This document shows positions 35,465 to 43,599 of a stretch of DNA of 64,000 bases, piece after piece (position 1 is the first letter of the stretch; the number at the start of each line of letters is the position of its first letter). The position numbers were made by a program, and so were the translations under genes. The notes under the pieces were generated by a model. It saw only the letters and a program-made list of their open reading frames with translations. It searched no databases and was not told the DNA's origin. Source of the DNA: JBCCFC01 sp965213595. GTDB taxonomy: Bacteria; Chloroflexota; Anaerolineae; Caldilineales; Caldilineaceae. The stretch lies in NCBI GenBank assembly GCA_965213595.1, contig CBDBZO010000004.1, forward strand, positions 1-64,000, given 5' to 3'.

Positions 35465-37411
35465 ATGAAGAATCCAGCCCAAACTGCGTCAACCACCTCC
35501 ATCATGCAGGACTTCGTCTTCGGCGGCATTGAAGCCGACGACAGCCGCCTGCTCGCCAGCGAACGCCACCACGCGCGCGGCATCCGCCACGGCCACCGAC
35601 TCGACCCGCTCGACCCCGCGCCCGGCCAGCCCGTTACGCTCACCGTCCACGCTGGCCCGGACGTGCACATCGACCGACTCACCGCTTACGCGACGACAGA
35701 CGGCAGCAGTCCCGCGGGATCGCGCGGCCAAGCAACCAGCGGGATCGCCGTAGAATTTGAACGGGTGGAGACGCTGTGGAATCCGCTGCTCTGGCATTAC
35801 ATAGCGGTGTGGCAGGCCACGTTAGGGGGCCAGCCGGAGGGCACGCTCGTCCAGTACCGCATCGAGGGCTGGCGCGAGGGCGACGAAGACTTTGCAGCGT
35901 GGAGCCGCGAGCCGAATCTGGATCGCACCGTCGAACAGCCGACGCGCTACGGCTACCACGTGGACAAATTTGCCGTGCCGCAGTGGGCGCGCGACGCGGT
36001 CGTCTACCATATTTTTGTGGATCGCTTTGCCGTGACGCGTGATGCAGGCGTTGATGAGCCGCACGACCGCTGGCTCACACCGGAGGAGATGAGCGGCTTT
36101 GTGGGCGGCACGCTGCGCGGCGTGATCGACAGGCTGGACTATATCGCCGATCTGGGCGCGACGGTTGTCTGGCTCAGCCCGATTTTTGCCACCGAGACCA
36201 ACCACGGTTACGACACGACGGATTACTACGCCATCGACCCGCGCTTTGGCACGGCGGACGATCTGCGCGAACTGGTGCAGCAGGCCCACGCCCGCGGCCT
36301 ACGCGTGCTGCTCGATTTTGTCGCCAACCACGCCAGCCACCACTTCCCGCCCTTTGTCGATGCGCGCGAAAACCCGGACAGCCAATACCGCGACTGGTGG
36401 AGCTTTAGCGACAGCTACACGCACGGCTACCGCACCTTTTTTGACGTCGCCATGATGCCCCAGTTCAACGTCGACAACGCGGGCGCACGCCAGTTTCTCT
36501 GCGAGGCGGCGCAACACTGGCTGCACGAATTCGGCATCGATGGCTACCGGCTGGATTACGCCGCCGGGCCGGGGCACGTCTTCTGGAGCGAATTTCGCGC
36601 GGCCTGTCGCGCAGCCAATCCGGAGTGCTGGCTCTTTGGCGAAGTGACGCGCGCGGGCGAGATGTTGCGCACGTATGCCGGTCGGCTGGACGGCTGCCTC
36701 GATTTTGCCTTCGCGCGCACGCTGCGTCAGCTCTGCGCTGCGGAATCGCCGCTGATTTCGATGAGCGAATTTGCGAACGTGGTAGAAAGAAGCCAGAAGT
36801 TTTTTGGGACGCGGATGAACGCGGAAGAACGCGGATCAGAATCTGAAATCCGCTTAGCTCCGCATTCTTCCGCGTCCCACTCTCTTCACTTTGTACAGCC
36901 GAGCTTTCTGGACAACCACGACATCAACCGCTTTTTGTGGATGGCGGCGGGTGAATCTGACGAAGAGAAAGTACAGCGGCTCCAGCTGGCCGCCACGCTG
37001 ATGTTTGCGCTCGGTGGGCCGCCAATTTTGTATTACGGCACGGAGGTGGGGCTAACCCAGTCGCGGCCCAAAGCGCCCTACCGCGAGGAGTCGCGCCAGA
37101 GCATGTGGTGGGGCAAGCGGCAGGACAGGGCGCTGCTGTCGTGGTTCAAACAGCTGATCCGGGCGCGGCGTGATCACCCCGCCCTGTGCCGTGGCGATCT
37201 GCACACGCTCCACCTCGACGACGCGCGTCACCTCTGGCTCGCCCAGCGTACGCACGAGACAGATTGCGTGCTCGTGGCGATCAATGCGGGGGACGAGTCG
37301 CACTCAATTGCGCTGCCGCAGGGCGAGTTTGCCGATTGTTTGACTGGGGAGACGGCGAAAGAAGGGTTGATGCTGTCGCCGCGGTCGGCGGTGCTGCTGA
37401 TGCGGAGCTAG
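35465..37411 (+). CDS. GH13 alpha-amylase-family glycosidase
   Basis: A 648-aa protein. An N-terminal beta-sandwich region (about 1-170) is followed by the catalytic barrel. GH13 region I DFVANH (about 284-289), region II GYRLDYA with nucleophile D364, region III FGEVT with acid/base E393 and region IV FLDNHD (D486) are all present. VVYHIFVDRFA and LYYGTEVGLTQ also fit the family. It is likely a cytoplasmic maltogenic or neopullulanase-type enzyme, since there is no signal peptide. Residues about 447-472 (RMNAEERGSESEIRLAPHSS) are encoded by a palindromic repeat that lies just before region IV. Confidence 0.92.
   Translation: MKNPAQTASTTSIMQDFVFGGIEADDSRLLASERHHARGIRHGHRLDPLDPAPGQPVTLTVHAGPDVHIDRLTAYATTDGSSPAGSRGQATSGIAVEFERVETLWNPLLWHYIAVWQATLGGQPEGTLVQYRIEGWREGDEDFAAWSREPNLDRTVEQPTRYGYHVDKFAVPQWARDAVVYHIFVDRFAVTRDAGVDEPHDRWLTPEEMSGFVGGTLRGVIDRLDYIADLGATVVWLSPIFATETNHGYDTTDYYAIDPRFGTADDLRELVQQAHARGLRVLLDFVANHASHHFPPFVDARENPDSQYRDWWSFSDSYTHGYRTFFDVAMMPQFNVDNAGARQFLCEAAQHWLHEFGIDGYRLDYAAGPGHVFWSEFRAACRAANPECWLFGEVTRAGEMLRTYAGRLDGCLDFAFARTLRQLCAAESPLISMSEFANVVERSQKFFGTRMNAEERGSESEIRLAPHSSASHSLHFVQPSFLDNHDINRFLWMAAGESDEEKVQRLQLAATLMFALGGPPILYYGTEVGLTQSRPKAPYREESRQSMWWGKRQDRALLSWFKQLIRARRDHPALCRGDLHTLHLDDARHLWLAQRTHETDCVLVAINAGDESHSIALPQGEFADCLTGETAKEGLMLSPRSAVLLMRS
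36806..36880. repeat. Palindromic dispersed repeat embedded in the GH13 gene
   Basis: Arms GGGACGCGGATGAACGCGGA and TCCGCATTCTTCCGCGTCCC are inverted around ATCAGAATCTGAAATCCGC. It keeps the frame open for 25 codons. It occupies a loop between the catalytic Glu and the final Asp. Confidence 0.65.
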
Positions 37412-37725
37412 GTTCCGCTGACATTTGAGAATTGGCCCTCACCCCCGGCCCCTCTCTCAGAATGGGAGAGGGGAGGACGAGGCTCCCTTCCCCACCCGTG
37501 GGGGAAGGACTGGGGATGGGGGCGCGCTCGACCTCCCCGCCAAGCTCGTTTAGCAAAATGTCAACGGAACCTAGGTTCCGTTGACATTTGGTGATTAGCC
37601 CTAAATCTGACCGCGATTTGGCGTTTTGGATATGAGCAGAAACTATATTCGCGGCGATTTTTAGCTACCAAGTGGAACAAAGCTGACGCAATTTTGTCCA
37701 AAAATTGAAATGTCAACGGAACCTA
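37410..37725. mobile_element. Tandem pair of MITE-like units with shared inverted ends
   Basis: The motif AGGTTCCGTTGACATTT occurs at 37410-37428 (one mismatch), at 37573-37589, and inverted at 37556-37572 and 37707-37725. This gives two units, about 163 and 153 bp, each bounded by 17-bp inverted repeats and sharing a perfect 34-bp palindrome at 37556-37589. No coding frame fits. CTA/TAG bases flank the ends. Unit 1 contains a copy of the 'GGGGTGAGG' repeat (37430-37545). It directly follows the GH13 stop. Confidence 0.65.
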
Positions 37726-37771
37726 AGGTGTAGCGCGCAACTTTTTCTGCGCGCTCCTCGTACTGCTGACC

Positions 37772-38284
37772 ATGAACGCCGATTACATCAAACTCGACCT
37801 ACATGCGCCGCCTGTCACCACGGGGGCGTTGAGCTTTGCGGCGGACGTGCGCAAGCTGGCCCAGCAGAGCGCCTCCACTCGCCAGTTTATCCGGCGGGCT
37901 GGCGAGCGCTACGCATTCATCCACTTTCGCGATTGGAAAACCCCAAGCCGCTTTCTGCGCCAGCTTTCGGGCAAGCCGCCCGTGCGTTTTGGCACAAATG
38001 GCTTCCGCCCCGCGCTTGTCGATGATCGCGACCCGGCGCGGCACTACACGGCCTTTGTGGTGGTGGGCTTTTGGCTGCCGCATCCCTTGGCGCTGCTAAC
38101 GCTGTGGGCGTGGGAGGTGCTGGGCTTTGTGCGCTATCGCGGCATGTGGAGCCAGCCCGACATGCGGCTGGGTAGCATCGGCCTGCGCCACGGTGGGGTA
38201 GTGCGGCGCGAGGGGGCGGGCGTGCTGGCAGGGTTGATCGAGCGCGAGTTGGTGGAGAAGAAGGCTACTGCAACGACTGGGTAA
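37772..38284 (+). CDS. Hypothetical protein
   Basis: A 170-aa protein with one central hydrophobic helix (FVVVGFWLPHPLALLTLWAW). The N-terminal half is basic (VRKLAQQSASTRQFIRRAGE, RFLRQLSGKPPVRFGTNGF). The region after the helix is charged (RGMWSQPDMRLGSIGLRHGG). No family recognised. An in-frame start GTG/ATG alternative cannot be decided; the first ATG is used. Confidence 0.5.
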   Translation: MNADYIKLDLHAPPVTTGALSFAADVRKLAQQSASTRQFIRRAGERYAFIHFRDWKTPSRFLRQLSGKPPVRFGTNGFRPALVDDRDPARHYTAFVVVGFWLPHPLALLTLWAWEVLGFVRYRGMWSQPDMRLGSIGLRHGGVVRREGAGVLAGLIERELVEKKATATTG

Positions 38285-38337
38285 TTCGTAGGGCAATTGA
38301 GCGTAGCGGCTCGCTACGCTCAATTGCCCTACGAATT
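38285..38337. repeat. Perfect palindrome between convergent genes
   Basis: AATTCGTAGGGCAATTGAGC and its reverse complement flank GTAGCGGCTCGCTAC. It ends exactly at the stop of the convergent gene at 38337 and would form a strong hairpin for both transcripts, possibly a bidirectional terminator. Confidence 0.65.
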
Positions 38338-38777
38338 TATGCTGGACGCAGCCCCAGGTAAACGCGCGGCCCGCGCAGGGTGCGCAGGATCGTTTCGCCA
38401 TCTTTCCAGGGCAGAAGTTGATTAAGTTCGTTGGGGGAAAGCGGCTGGTTGTTATTGGCCAGAAAAATGCGAAAGCAGGCCGAGGCCACGGGCAGCCGCT
38501 CATTGATGTACTCCGGATCGTTGGCGCAGCGCGTGCGCAGACACTCGCGCAGCGCGTCCGTGCGGTGGACTTCGCCCGTCTCCGGGTCAATCCAATCGAC
38601 ATCCTCCGTATTCTGGTGATTTTCAAAGCGCTCGCGACATTCGGCGCAAAGCTGATCACGCAGGATGAGGCGGAAGTTGCGACCGCTGCGCTCCCACCAG
38701 TCGTAGTCGATGTGGAATTTGGTATCGAGCGTGGGCCGGAAGCGGGAAAGTGAGCTTTTGGTGAGTGTGCTGGACAC
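38337..38777 (-). CDS. Conserved small protein with a CxxC pair
   Basis: A 146-aa protein. LILRDQLCAECRERFENHQN, DWIDPETGEVHRTDALRECL and RTRCANDPEYINERLPV form the core. A C-x-x-C pair plus two later cysteines could bind zinc. The rest is helical (RIFLANNNQPLSPNELNQLL). It lies directly upstream on the opposite side of the 528-aa gene's end. I do not recognise the family. Confidence 0.55.
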   Translation of the reverse strand: MSSTLTKSSLSRFRPTLDTKFHIDYDWWERSGRNFRLILRDQLCAECRERFENHQNTEDVDWIDPETGEVHRTDALRECLRTRCANDPEYINERLPVASACFRIFLANNNQPLSPNELNQLLPWKDGETILRTLRGPRVYLGLRPA

Positions 38778-38828
38778 GAAAATTTTCCTCGTAAAGACTA
38801 ATCGCAGCGTCAGGAAAGTTTCTGGTAC

Positions 38829-38923
38829 AGCGTCCTCATCCCCAACCCTTCTCCCAAAATAGGAGAAGGGAGCCAGAGAGTCCCCTCTCTTTCATCTTGG
38901 GAGAGGGGCTAGGGGTGAGGGCG
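38829..38923. repeat. Dispersed palindromic repeat, 'CTCTCCCAAAATAGGAGAAGG' variant
   Basis: Two hairpins in tandem: CCCTTCTCCCAAAATAGGAG and AAGGG; then CCCCTCTCTTTCATCTTGGG and AGAGGGG. They are flanked by CCTCATCCCCAAC and GGGGTGAGGG. Between two minus-strand genes. Confidence 0.6.
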
Positions 38924-38971
38924 GGAATACGCAAGAATTTAATTGACGCTGTAGTAATTGAAATAACAGCG

Positions 38972-40558
38972 CTAGACCAAGCTAAACATGCCGCCGCCGA
39001 CATCGCGGAACTGGCGGTTGCTGATAAGCGCGTAGAAGATGGGGCCGGGGGGCGTGCGGCGCACCATGTTGATGGCGCTGTAGACGCTTTTGGCGTGCAC
39101 CGTTCCCTGCGGATCAAGCTGCGCCAGCTCGGGCACAATCTGCTCGATAATTTGGTCGAGCCGGATTTTGTTGCGCGGAATGGCGCGGCGCAGGGCTTCC
39201 ATCTGCTGAGGATTTTCCTCGGCCACCACCAGCAGCTCATCATATTCGCAGGCAATATTGATCTTGTCCAGCTTGAACTGAAGCCGCAGGTTTTCGACGT
39301 CGGGCTCGCCAATGCGGGCCCACTCGCGGCGGGCGCGGCGCGAGCGAAAATCGACCACCACCTCGGCGGGATTCCCCGGCACGCGCTCCAGCGTGAGCTG
39401 TGCGCCAACCGGAATTTCGTGGTCGGCCATCCACTGGCCCAGCCCCGCCACGTAGCGGCCTTCGGGGACGACCCAGCCGGTGAAGCGCGTGCCCCAGCGC
39501 CCGTCCACCAGCGTCACCTGCGCTTTGGCCCCCTCCTCCACGGGGAAGAAGCTGCGCGTGCGGCCCGTCAGCGGAATCGTGCCCGCTTGGCGGTGGGGAT
39601 AGATGAGCGAAAAGCTGGTGCTGGGCACAATCGACGGCACTTCGCTGCTGAGGCTGCTCTCACCCCATTCGTCGTCCAGCTCCCACTCCACCTGCAGCAG
39701 CTCGACGCTGAGCAGCGCGCGGTTGTACTGCACGCCGCGGTGGCGCAGCACGAGCGGAATTTCGCCAACGCTCTCCGGCTCCAGCCGCTTGAGAAACCAC
39801 TTGGACTGGTCGCCCTCCACCACGCGATCAAAGCGACCGTCGCGCTTGAGCGCGTGGCGCAGGCTGATCTCCTTCATCGTCTGGCTCATGCCGCCGGGCA
39901 TGTCCACCTGCTTGAGCAAAGTTGCCAACGCAACCGGCTCACCCTCTACTTCGATCAGGGCCTCGGCGATATTGAGGTGGCCCACGTTGACGTCCGCCAG
40001 CATGTCCGCCAGCATCCACGTGCCGTCCACCTGCGCAAAGTCGCGGCTGCGCTCGCCCTCTTCCAGCGCAAAGAGCAGGCTTTCGTCGATTTCGCCGCCG
40101 TAAAGCGAATAGATTTCCTGCGCCGAGAGCAGCGAATCATCCGCCAGCAGGTCGCCATTATTTTGGTTGAGCCGGTGGGGGGATTGGAGACCCGCGGCGA
40201 ATTCGCGCACGCCGGATTCAAACTGCACCTGCATCACGTTGAATTCGCCGTGCTCCGGGTTTTGGCCGCTGCGCGTCTCCTGCACCTCGCCCACCGCAAA
40301 CTCCAGTGCGGGAAAGACGAGCTTGGTGCCGGGCGCGTAATCTCCGTTGGGCGCATAAACTTCGCCCTTGCCCAGCTCCTCTTTGATTTTCGAGTTTTCC
40401 TTGCGGAGGTAGTTGTCGATCAGCGCGGTGGCTAGATCGCCGGTGCTGCGCGGGGCTTGCGCATCGAGCAGAAGATTGTAAAGAAAATCAATATCGGTCG
40501 TGGTAACTTCAAACTGGTCTCGCCAGAAAGCCGCTGTTTGGGTTTTGCGTTGCAGCAT
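38972..40558 (-). CDS. Conserved 528-aa protein of unknown function
   Basis: An intact 528-aa protein. AGGAGGAA lies just before the ATG. The first 170 residues have an HTH-like start (FWRDQFEVTTTDIDFLYNLL and TGDLATALIDNYLRKENSKI). The central part contains segments such as LSAQEIYSLYGGEIDESLLF and LRHALKRDGRFDRVVEGDQSK. The last 130 residues read DKINIACEYDELLVVAEENP and SAINMVRRTPPGPIFYALIS. It resembles a multi-domain regulator or a restriction-like protein only vaguely. No catalytic motif assigned. Together with the 146-aa neighbour it may form a lineage-specific pair. Confidence 0.6.
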   Translation of the reverse strand: MLQRKTQTAAFWRDQFEVTTTDIDFLYNLLLDAQAPRSTGDLATALIDNYLRKENSKIKEELGKGEVYAPNGDYAPGTKLVFPALEFAVGEVQETRSGQNPEHGEFNVMQVQFESGVREFAAGLQSPHRLNQNNGDLLADDSLLSAQEIYSLYGGEIDESLLFALEEGERSRDFAQVDGTWMLADMLADVNVGHLNIAEALIEVEGEPVALATLLKQVDMPGGMSQTMKEISLRHALKRDGRFDRVVEGDQSKWFLKRLEPESVGEIPLVLRHRGVQYNRALLSVELLQVEWELDDEWGESSLSSEVPSIVPSTSFSLIYPHRQAGTIPLTGRTRSFFPVEEGAKAQVTLVDGRWGTRFTGWVVPEGRYVAGLGQWMADHEIPVGAQLTLERVPGNPAEVVVDFRSRRARREWARIGEPDVENLRLQFKLDKINIACEYDELLVVAEENPQQMEALRRAIPRNKIRLDQIIEQIVPELAQLDPQGTVHAKSVYSAINMVRRTPPGPIFYALISNRQFRDVGGGMFSLV

Positions 40559-40898
40559 GCTTCCTCCTATATTTTATGGTAAACCGGGATCGCGAGGCGC
40601 TGCTGCAAAGCCGTGTAGGGCAAACCACGCCATTTTACGTGGGAAAGCCTGAATGGGCGCGTCCGCGGACCCGATAGGTATAATAGTTTTCAACGGTTTG
40701 CAAAAAGTAAGTATAGCAGCAACCGACGCTGAATTCAAATCCTTTCCGCCTACTTCCGATCTTGATTTATGGCGCAGCTTTCGTTCCCCGAATACGACAA
40801 ACGTGGTACACTAAATGCAACCGTGCCTCCTGATGCAGGCAGTAAATTTGTGCGATGCTGCTTACTGTATTGTTCACACCAACTACTGGGAACCCACC
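40559..40898. other. 340-base gap upstream of the first glgC-type gene
   Basis: A TATAAT lies at 40679-40684 with a poor -35. An AT-rich stretch follows (40681-40760). No dispersed palindromic repeat or RNA gene is recognised. The gap presumably holds the promoters of the divergent 528-aa gene and the glgC-type gene. Confidence 0.5.
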
Positions 40899-42179
40899 AT
40901 GACCACAGTCGCCATGATTCTTGCGGGCGGGGCGGGGACGCGCCTCACCGTGCTTTCCGAAGAGCGGGCCAAGCCCGCCGTGCCCTTTGCCGGCAAATTC
41001 CGCATTATTGATTTCACGATCAGCAACTGCGTTAACAGCGGTATTTACAGCGTCGGCGTGTTGACGCAATATCGACCGCACAGCCTCAACGAGCACATCG
41101 GCATCGGCCGCCCGTGGGATTTGGATCGGACGCGCGGCGGCGTGCGCCTGCTCCAGCCCTACCAGCAGAGAGAGGGCCAAACCTGGTACGCGGGTACGGC
41201 GGACGCCATCTACCAGAACCTCAACTTTATCCGCGAGCGCCGCGCCGACACGGTCATCATCCTCAGCGGCGACCACATCTACAAGATGGACTACCGCCCC
41301 ATGCTCGACTACCACCAGCAGCACGAAGGCGATCTCACCATCGCCGTCATGCCCGTGCCGCTGGAGGAGACGGATCGCTTTGGCATCATGGAGGTGCAGC
41401 CGGAAGATCAAAACGATCCGGAGGGCGCGCAGATTATTACCAACTTTTTCGAGAAGCCCAAGGAACGCGACAAGGGCAACCTGGCCTCGATGGGCATCTA
41501 CATTTTTGATGCGCACGTGCTGGAGCAGCGACTTTCCGAAGGCGGCAGCGACGGCTCGCGCGAGGACTTTGGCAAGCACGTAATCCCCGCCATGCTGGAG
41601 GCCAATGATCGCGTGCTGGCCTACACCTTCGAGGGCTACTGGGTCGACGTCGGCACGGTCGACGCCTATCTCGATACGAGCCTCGAACTGACCAAGCCCG
41701 ATCCGGAGCTGGATTTGTTTAGCGACCGCTGGCCCGTGCAGACGCTTTCGGAGGAGCGCCCCGCCGTCAAAATTGGGCCGCAGGGCAAGGTCGAGCAGAG
41801 CCTGGTCTCGAATGGCTGCATCGTGCGCGGGCTGGTGAGCAATTCGGTGCTCAGCCCCGGCGTCTATGTGAGCCCCGGCGCGGTGGTGCGCGAGAGCGTG
41901 GTGATGAACGACACCTGGATCGGCCCCGGCGCGCACCTGGAGCGCGTGATTCTGGACAAGGAAGTTGTGGTCGGCGCGGGCGCAGTGGTGGGCACGGGCG
42001 ACGCGTCCGTGGTCAACGAGCAATTGCCGGACAAGCTCACCAGCGGCATCAGCGTCGTCGGCAAGGGCGCGTATATTCCGGACGGCGCGCGAATTGGCCG
42101 CAATGTGCTGATCAACAGCCGTCGCGAGGAGGAGGATTTCCCGGAGGACGGCGTGGTGAAGGACGGGGAAACTGTGTAG
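40899..42179 (+). CDS. glgC: Glucose-1-phosphate adenylyltransferase (ADP-glucose pyrophosphorylase), catalytic paralogue
   Basis: A 426-aa protein forming ADP-glucose from ATP and glucose-1-phosphate, the committed step of glycogen synthesis. Active-site residues are intact: GGAGTRL (10-16, R15), RAKPAVPF (K25) and ILSGDHIYKMDYR with D125. A C-terminal left-handed beta-helix carries hexapeptide-type repeats (VSNGCIVRGLVSNSVLSPGV, ESVVMNDTWIGPGAHLERVI). It lies upstream of a degenerate paralogue with an IS4-like element between them. A short tail (last 25 residues) is charged. Confidence 0.93.
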   Translation: MTTVAMILAGGAGTRLTVLSEERAKPAVPFAGKFRIIDFTISNCVNSGIYSVGVLTQYRPHSLNEHIGIGRPWDLDRTRGGVRLLQPYQQREGQTWYAGTADAIYQNLNFIRERRADTVIILSGDHIYKMDYRPMLDYHQQHEGDLTIAVMPVPLEETDRFGIMEVQPEDQNDPEGAQIITNFFEKPKERDKGNLASMGIYIFDAHVLEQRLSEGGSDGSREDFGKHVIPAMLEANDRVLAYTFEGYWVDVGTVDAYLDTSLELTKPDPELDLFSDRWPVQTLSEERPAVKIGPQGKVEQSLVSNGCIVRGLVSNSVLSPGVYVSPGAVVRESVVMNDTWIGPGAHLERVILDKEVVVGAGAVVGTGDASVVNEQLPDKLTSGISVVGKGAYIPDGARIGRNVLINSRREEEDFPEDGVVKDGETV

Positions 42180-42316
42180 TGCTTATTGCTTAGTGCTTAC
42201 TGCTTATTGCTTCGTCGATGATCATTCGCCGTTTAGACAAAAATTGCTGCAAGCGCCCGGTTTGCAACCAACGAACCAATCATTAAGCAGTAAGCAGTAA
42301 GCAATAAGCAGTAAGT
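42178..42316. repeat. AT-rich repeat of GCTTATTGCTTA units, target of the IS4-like element
   Basis: TGCTTATTGCTTAGTGCTTA and further variants at the left meet AAGCAGTAAGCAGTAAGCAA inverted at the right, so the whole is a long imperfect hairpin. The same unit continues after the IS at 43527-43549. The IS4-like element inserted within this repeat. Confidence 0.65.
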
Positions 42317-42319
42317 TCG

Positions 42320-43429
42320 CTACCTGTCAGTTTGTAGAGTCAAGTTGTGAGGTAGCCAAATTGGGTTTATTGAGAACGTAATATCAGCGAGTTGACGAAG
42401 TTTGAGAGAGCGCTTGATAAAGCGGTAGCCAAGCTGAAAGAAGCTGCGGTCGTCGCGGTCATTGCGGTCAACGAGACGCTGCTTGGGGGAATGAAAGACA
42501 AAGCTGCCGGTGGCCAAGGACCAAAGGAAGGCAAGGCAGGCGACCAAGAGCAGGCGGGCCAAGCGCTTGGGGTCGCGGATGCGAGTCTGAGCCAGGTGGA
42601 AGCCCCGGCCTTTGAAGTCGCCAAAGAGCGGTTCAATCCAGAAGCGCCACGCGTAGACGAGCAAAGCGGCCTGCATGTTGTTGGTGTTGGTCAGGACATA
42701 TAAGGGGTCTTTCTCGTCTTTCTGCCAGGTGGCGACCAGCATCAAGGGGCCAAAGGCATGTTTAGCTGTCCACGTGATGCGCTGCCAGGACTTGGTTTGC
42801 CCCTTTTGCAAGCCCGCCTGCTTGAGCAGAAAAGAGGAGTCGTCTTCGCGCTGCACCGAGACGTTGCCGCGCACGCGCACAATGAAGAACCAGTGCCAAG
42901 CCTGAATGGGCGTTAGCATCTCGACGGAACTGAATTCGCTATCCGCTACCAAGACGACCTGGCCGGGCGGCAGCAGCGGACGAATTTCGGCCAGCAACTC
43001 ATTCTGCACTTGGGGGTCGGTGTGTCCTTTTTTGCCTTTCACCACCCGCCAGCCCAGCGGCAGCACCTGCCCTGCGTAGGCCACGCCCACCACCAACGCG
43101 CGGCAACTCGGCCCGAACTGGCTCGTGTCCATGACCACATAAACCGTTTGGGGCCGATAGAGCTGTAACCCTGTCAGGACAAAGGGTTCGTACCAACTGC
43201 GCACCTCAATGCGCTCGTTCTTCAGCCAGCGTCGCACCCGCTGTTCCAGGCTCAAGTCGGTGATGTCCAGCGGGATGACCTCCGCCAAGCTACTCAAGTG
43301 GGCGTCCGTGCTTTCCAGCAACCCGATAACGACTAAACTGAGCGTTCGCAACTGGGTCAGCCGCGCTTGGGGCAGCAGTTGACGACAATAGGCAAGGAAT
43401 TTATCATGTTGAGCGAGATTGGTAAACAT
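42320..43429 (-). CDS. IS4-like DDE transposase
   Basis: An intact 369-aa protein, similar in layout to the transposase at 6639-7706. DDE motifs: TVYVVMDTSQFGPSCRALVV (first Asp), VVLVADSEFSSVEML (second Asp) and RFWIEPLFGDFKGRGFHLAQ (Glu). Its stop codon TAG is the end of the left inverted repeat. It may still be active, since it has no frameshift and clean ends. Confidence 0.88.
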   Translation of the reverse strand: MFTNLAQHDKFLAYCRQLLPQARLTQLRTLSLVVIGLLESTDAHLSSLAEVIPLDITDLSLEQRVRRWLKNERIEVRSWYEPFVLTGLQLYRPQTVYVVMDTSQFGPSCRALVVGVAYAGQVLPLGWRVVKGKKGHTDPQVQNELLAEIRPLLPPGQVVLVADSEFSSVEMLTPIQAWHWFFIVRVRGNVSVQREDDSSFLLKQAGLQKGQTKSWQRITWTAKHAFGPLMLVATWQKDEKDPLYVLTNTNNMQAALLVYAWRFWIEPLFGDFKGRGFHLAQTRIRDPKRLARLLLVACLAFLWSLATGSFVFHSPKQRLVDRNDRDDRSFFQLGYRFIKRSLKLRQLADITFSINPIWLPHNLTLQTDR

Positions 43430-43526
43430 GGTCTCTCCTGAGTGAGTTGGTTTCGCAACTTTAACTTTACTCAGAATTCCCGCTGTTTACCAATCTTTCT
43501 TCTTGACATACCTAACTGACAGGTAG
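42320..43526 (-). mobile_element. IS4-like insertion sequence (copy 2), 1207 bp
   Basis: Ends are CTACCTGTCAG at 42320-42330 and CTGACAGGTAG at 43516-43526, inverted repeats related to copy 1 at 6625-7822. Only CG flanks both ends (42318-42319 and 43527-43528), within inverted TTCG/CGAA. It lies between two glg paralogues without interrupting either. Confidence 0.8.
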
Positions 43527-43599
43527 CGAAAGCAGTAAGCAATAAGCACTACCAAACCCTCTTATAAATTCAACTACACGAAAACTCGGAGTACCCCCC

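Noticed and set aside
38897..40435. 512-aa plus-strand frame opposite the 528-aa protein
   Set aside because: The minus-strand frame has an SD and a natural composition; the opposite frame is His/Gln/Arg rich with no motif.
40656..40684. Promoter for the glgC-type gene
   Set aside because: The TATAAT is good, but no acceptable -35 is at 16-18 bases; kept only as a note.
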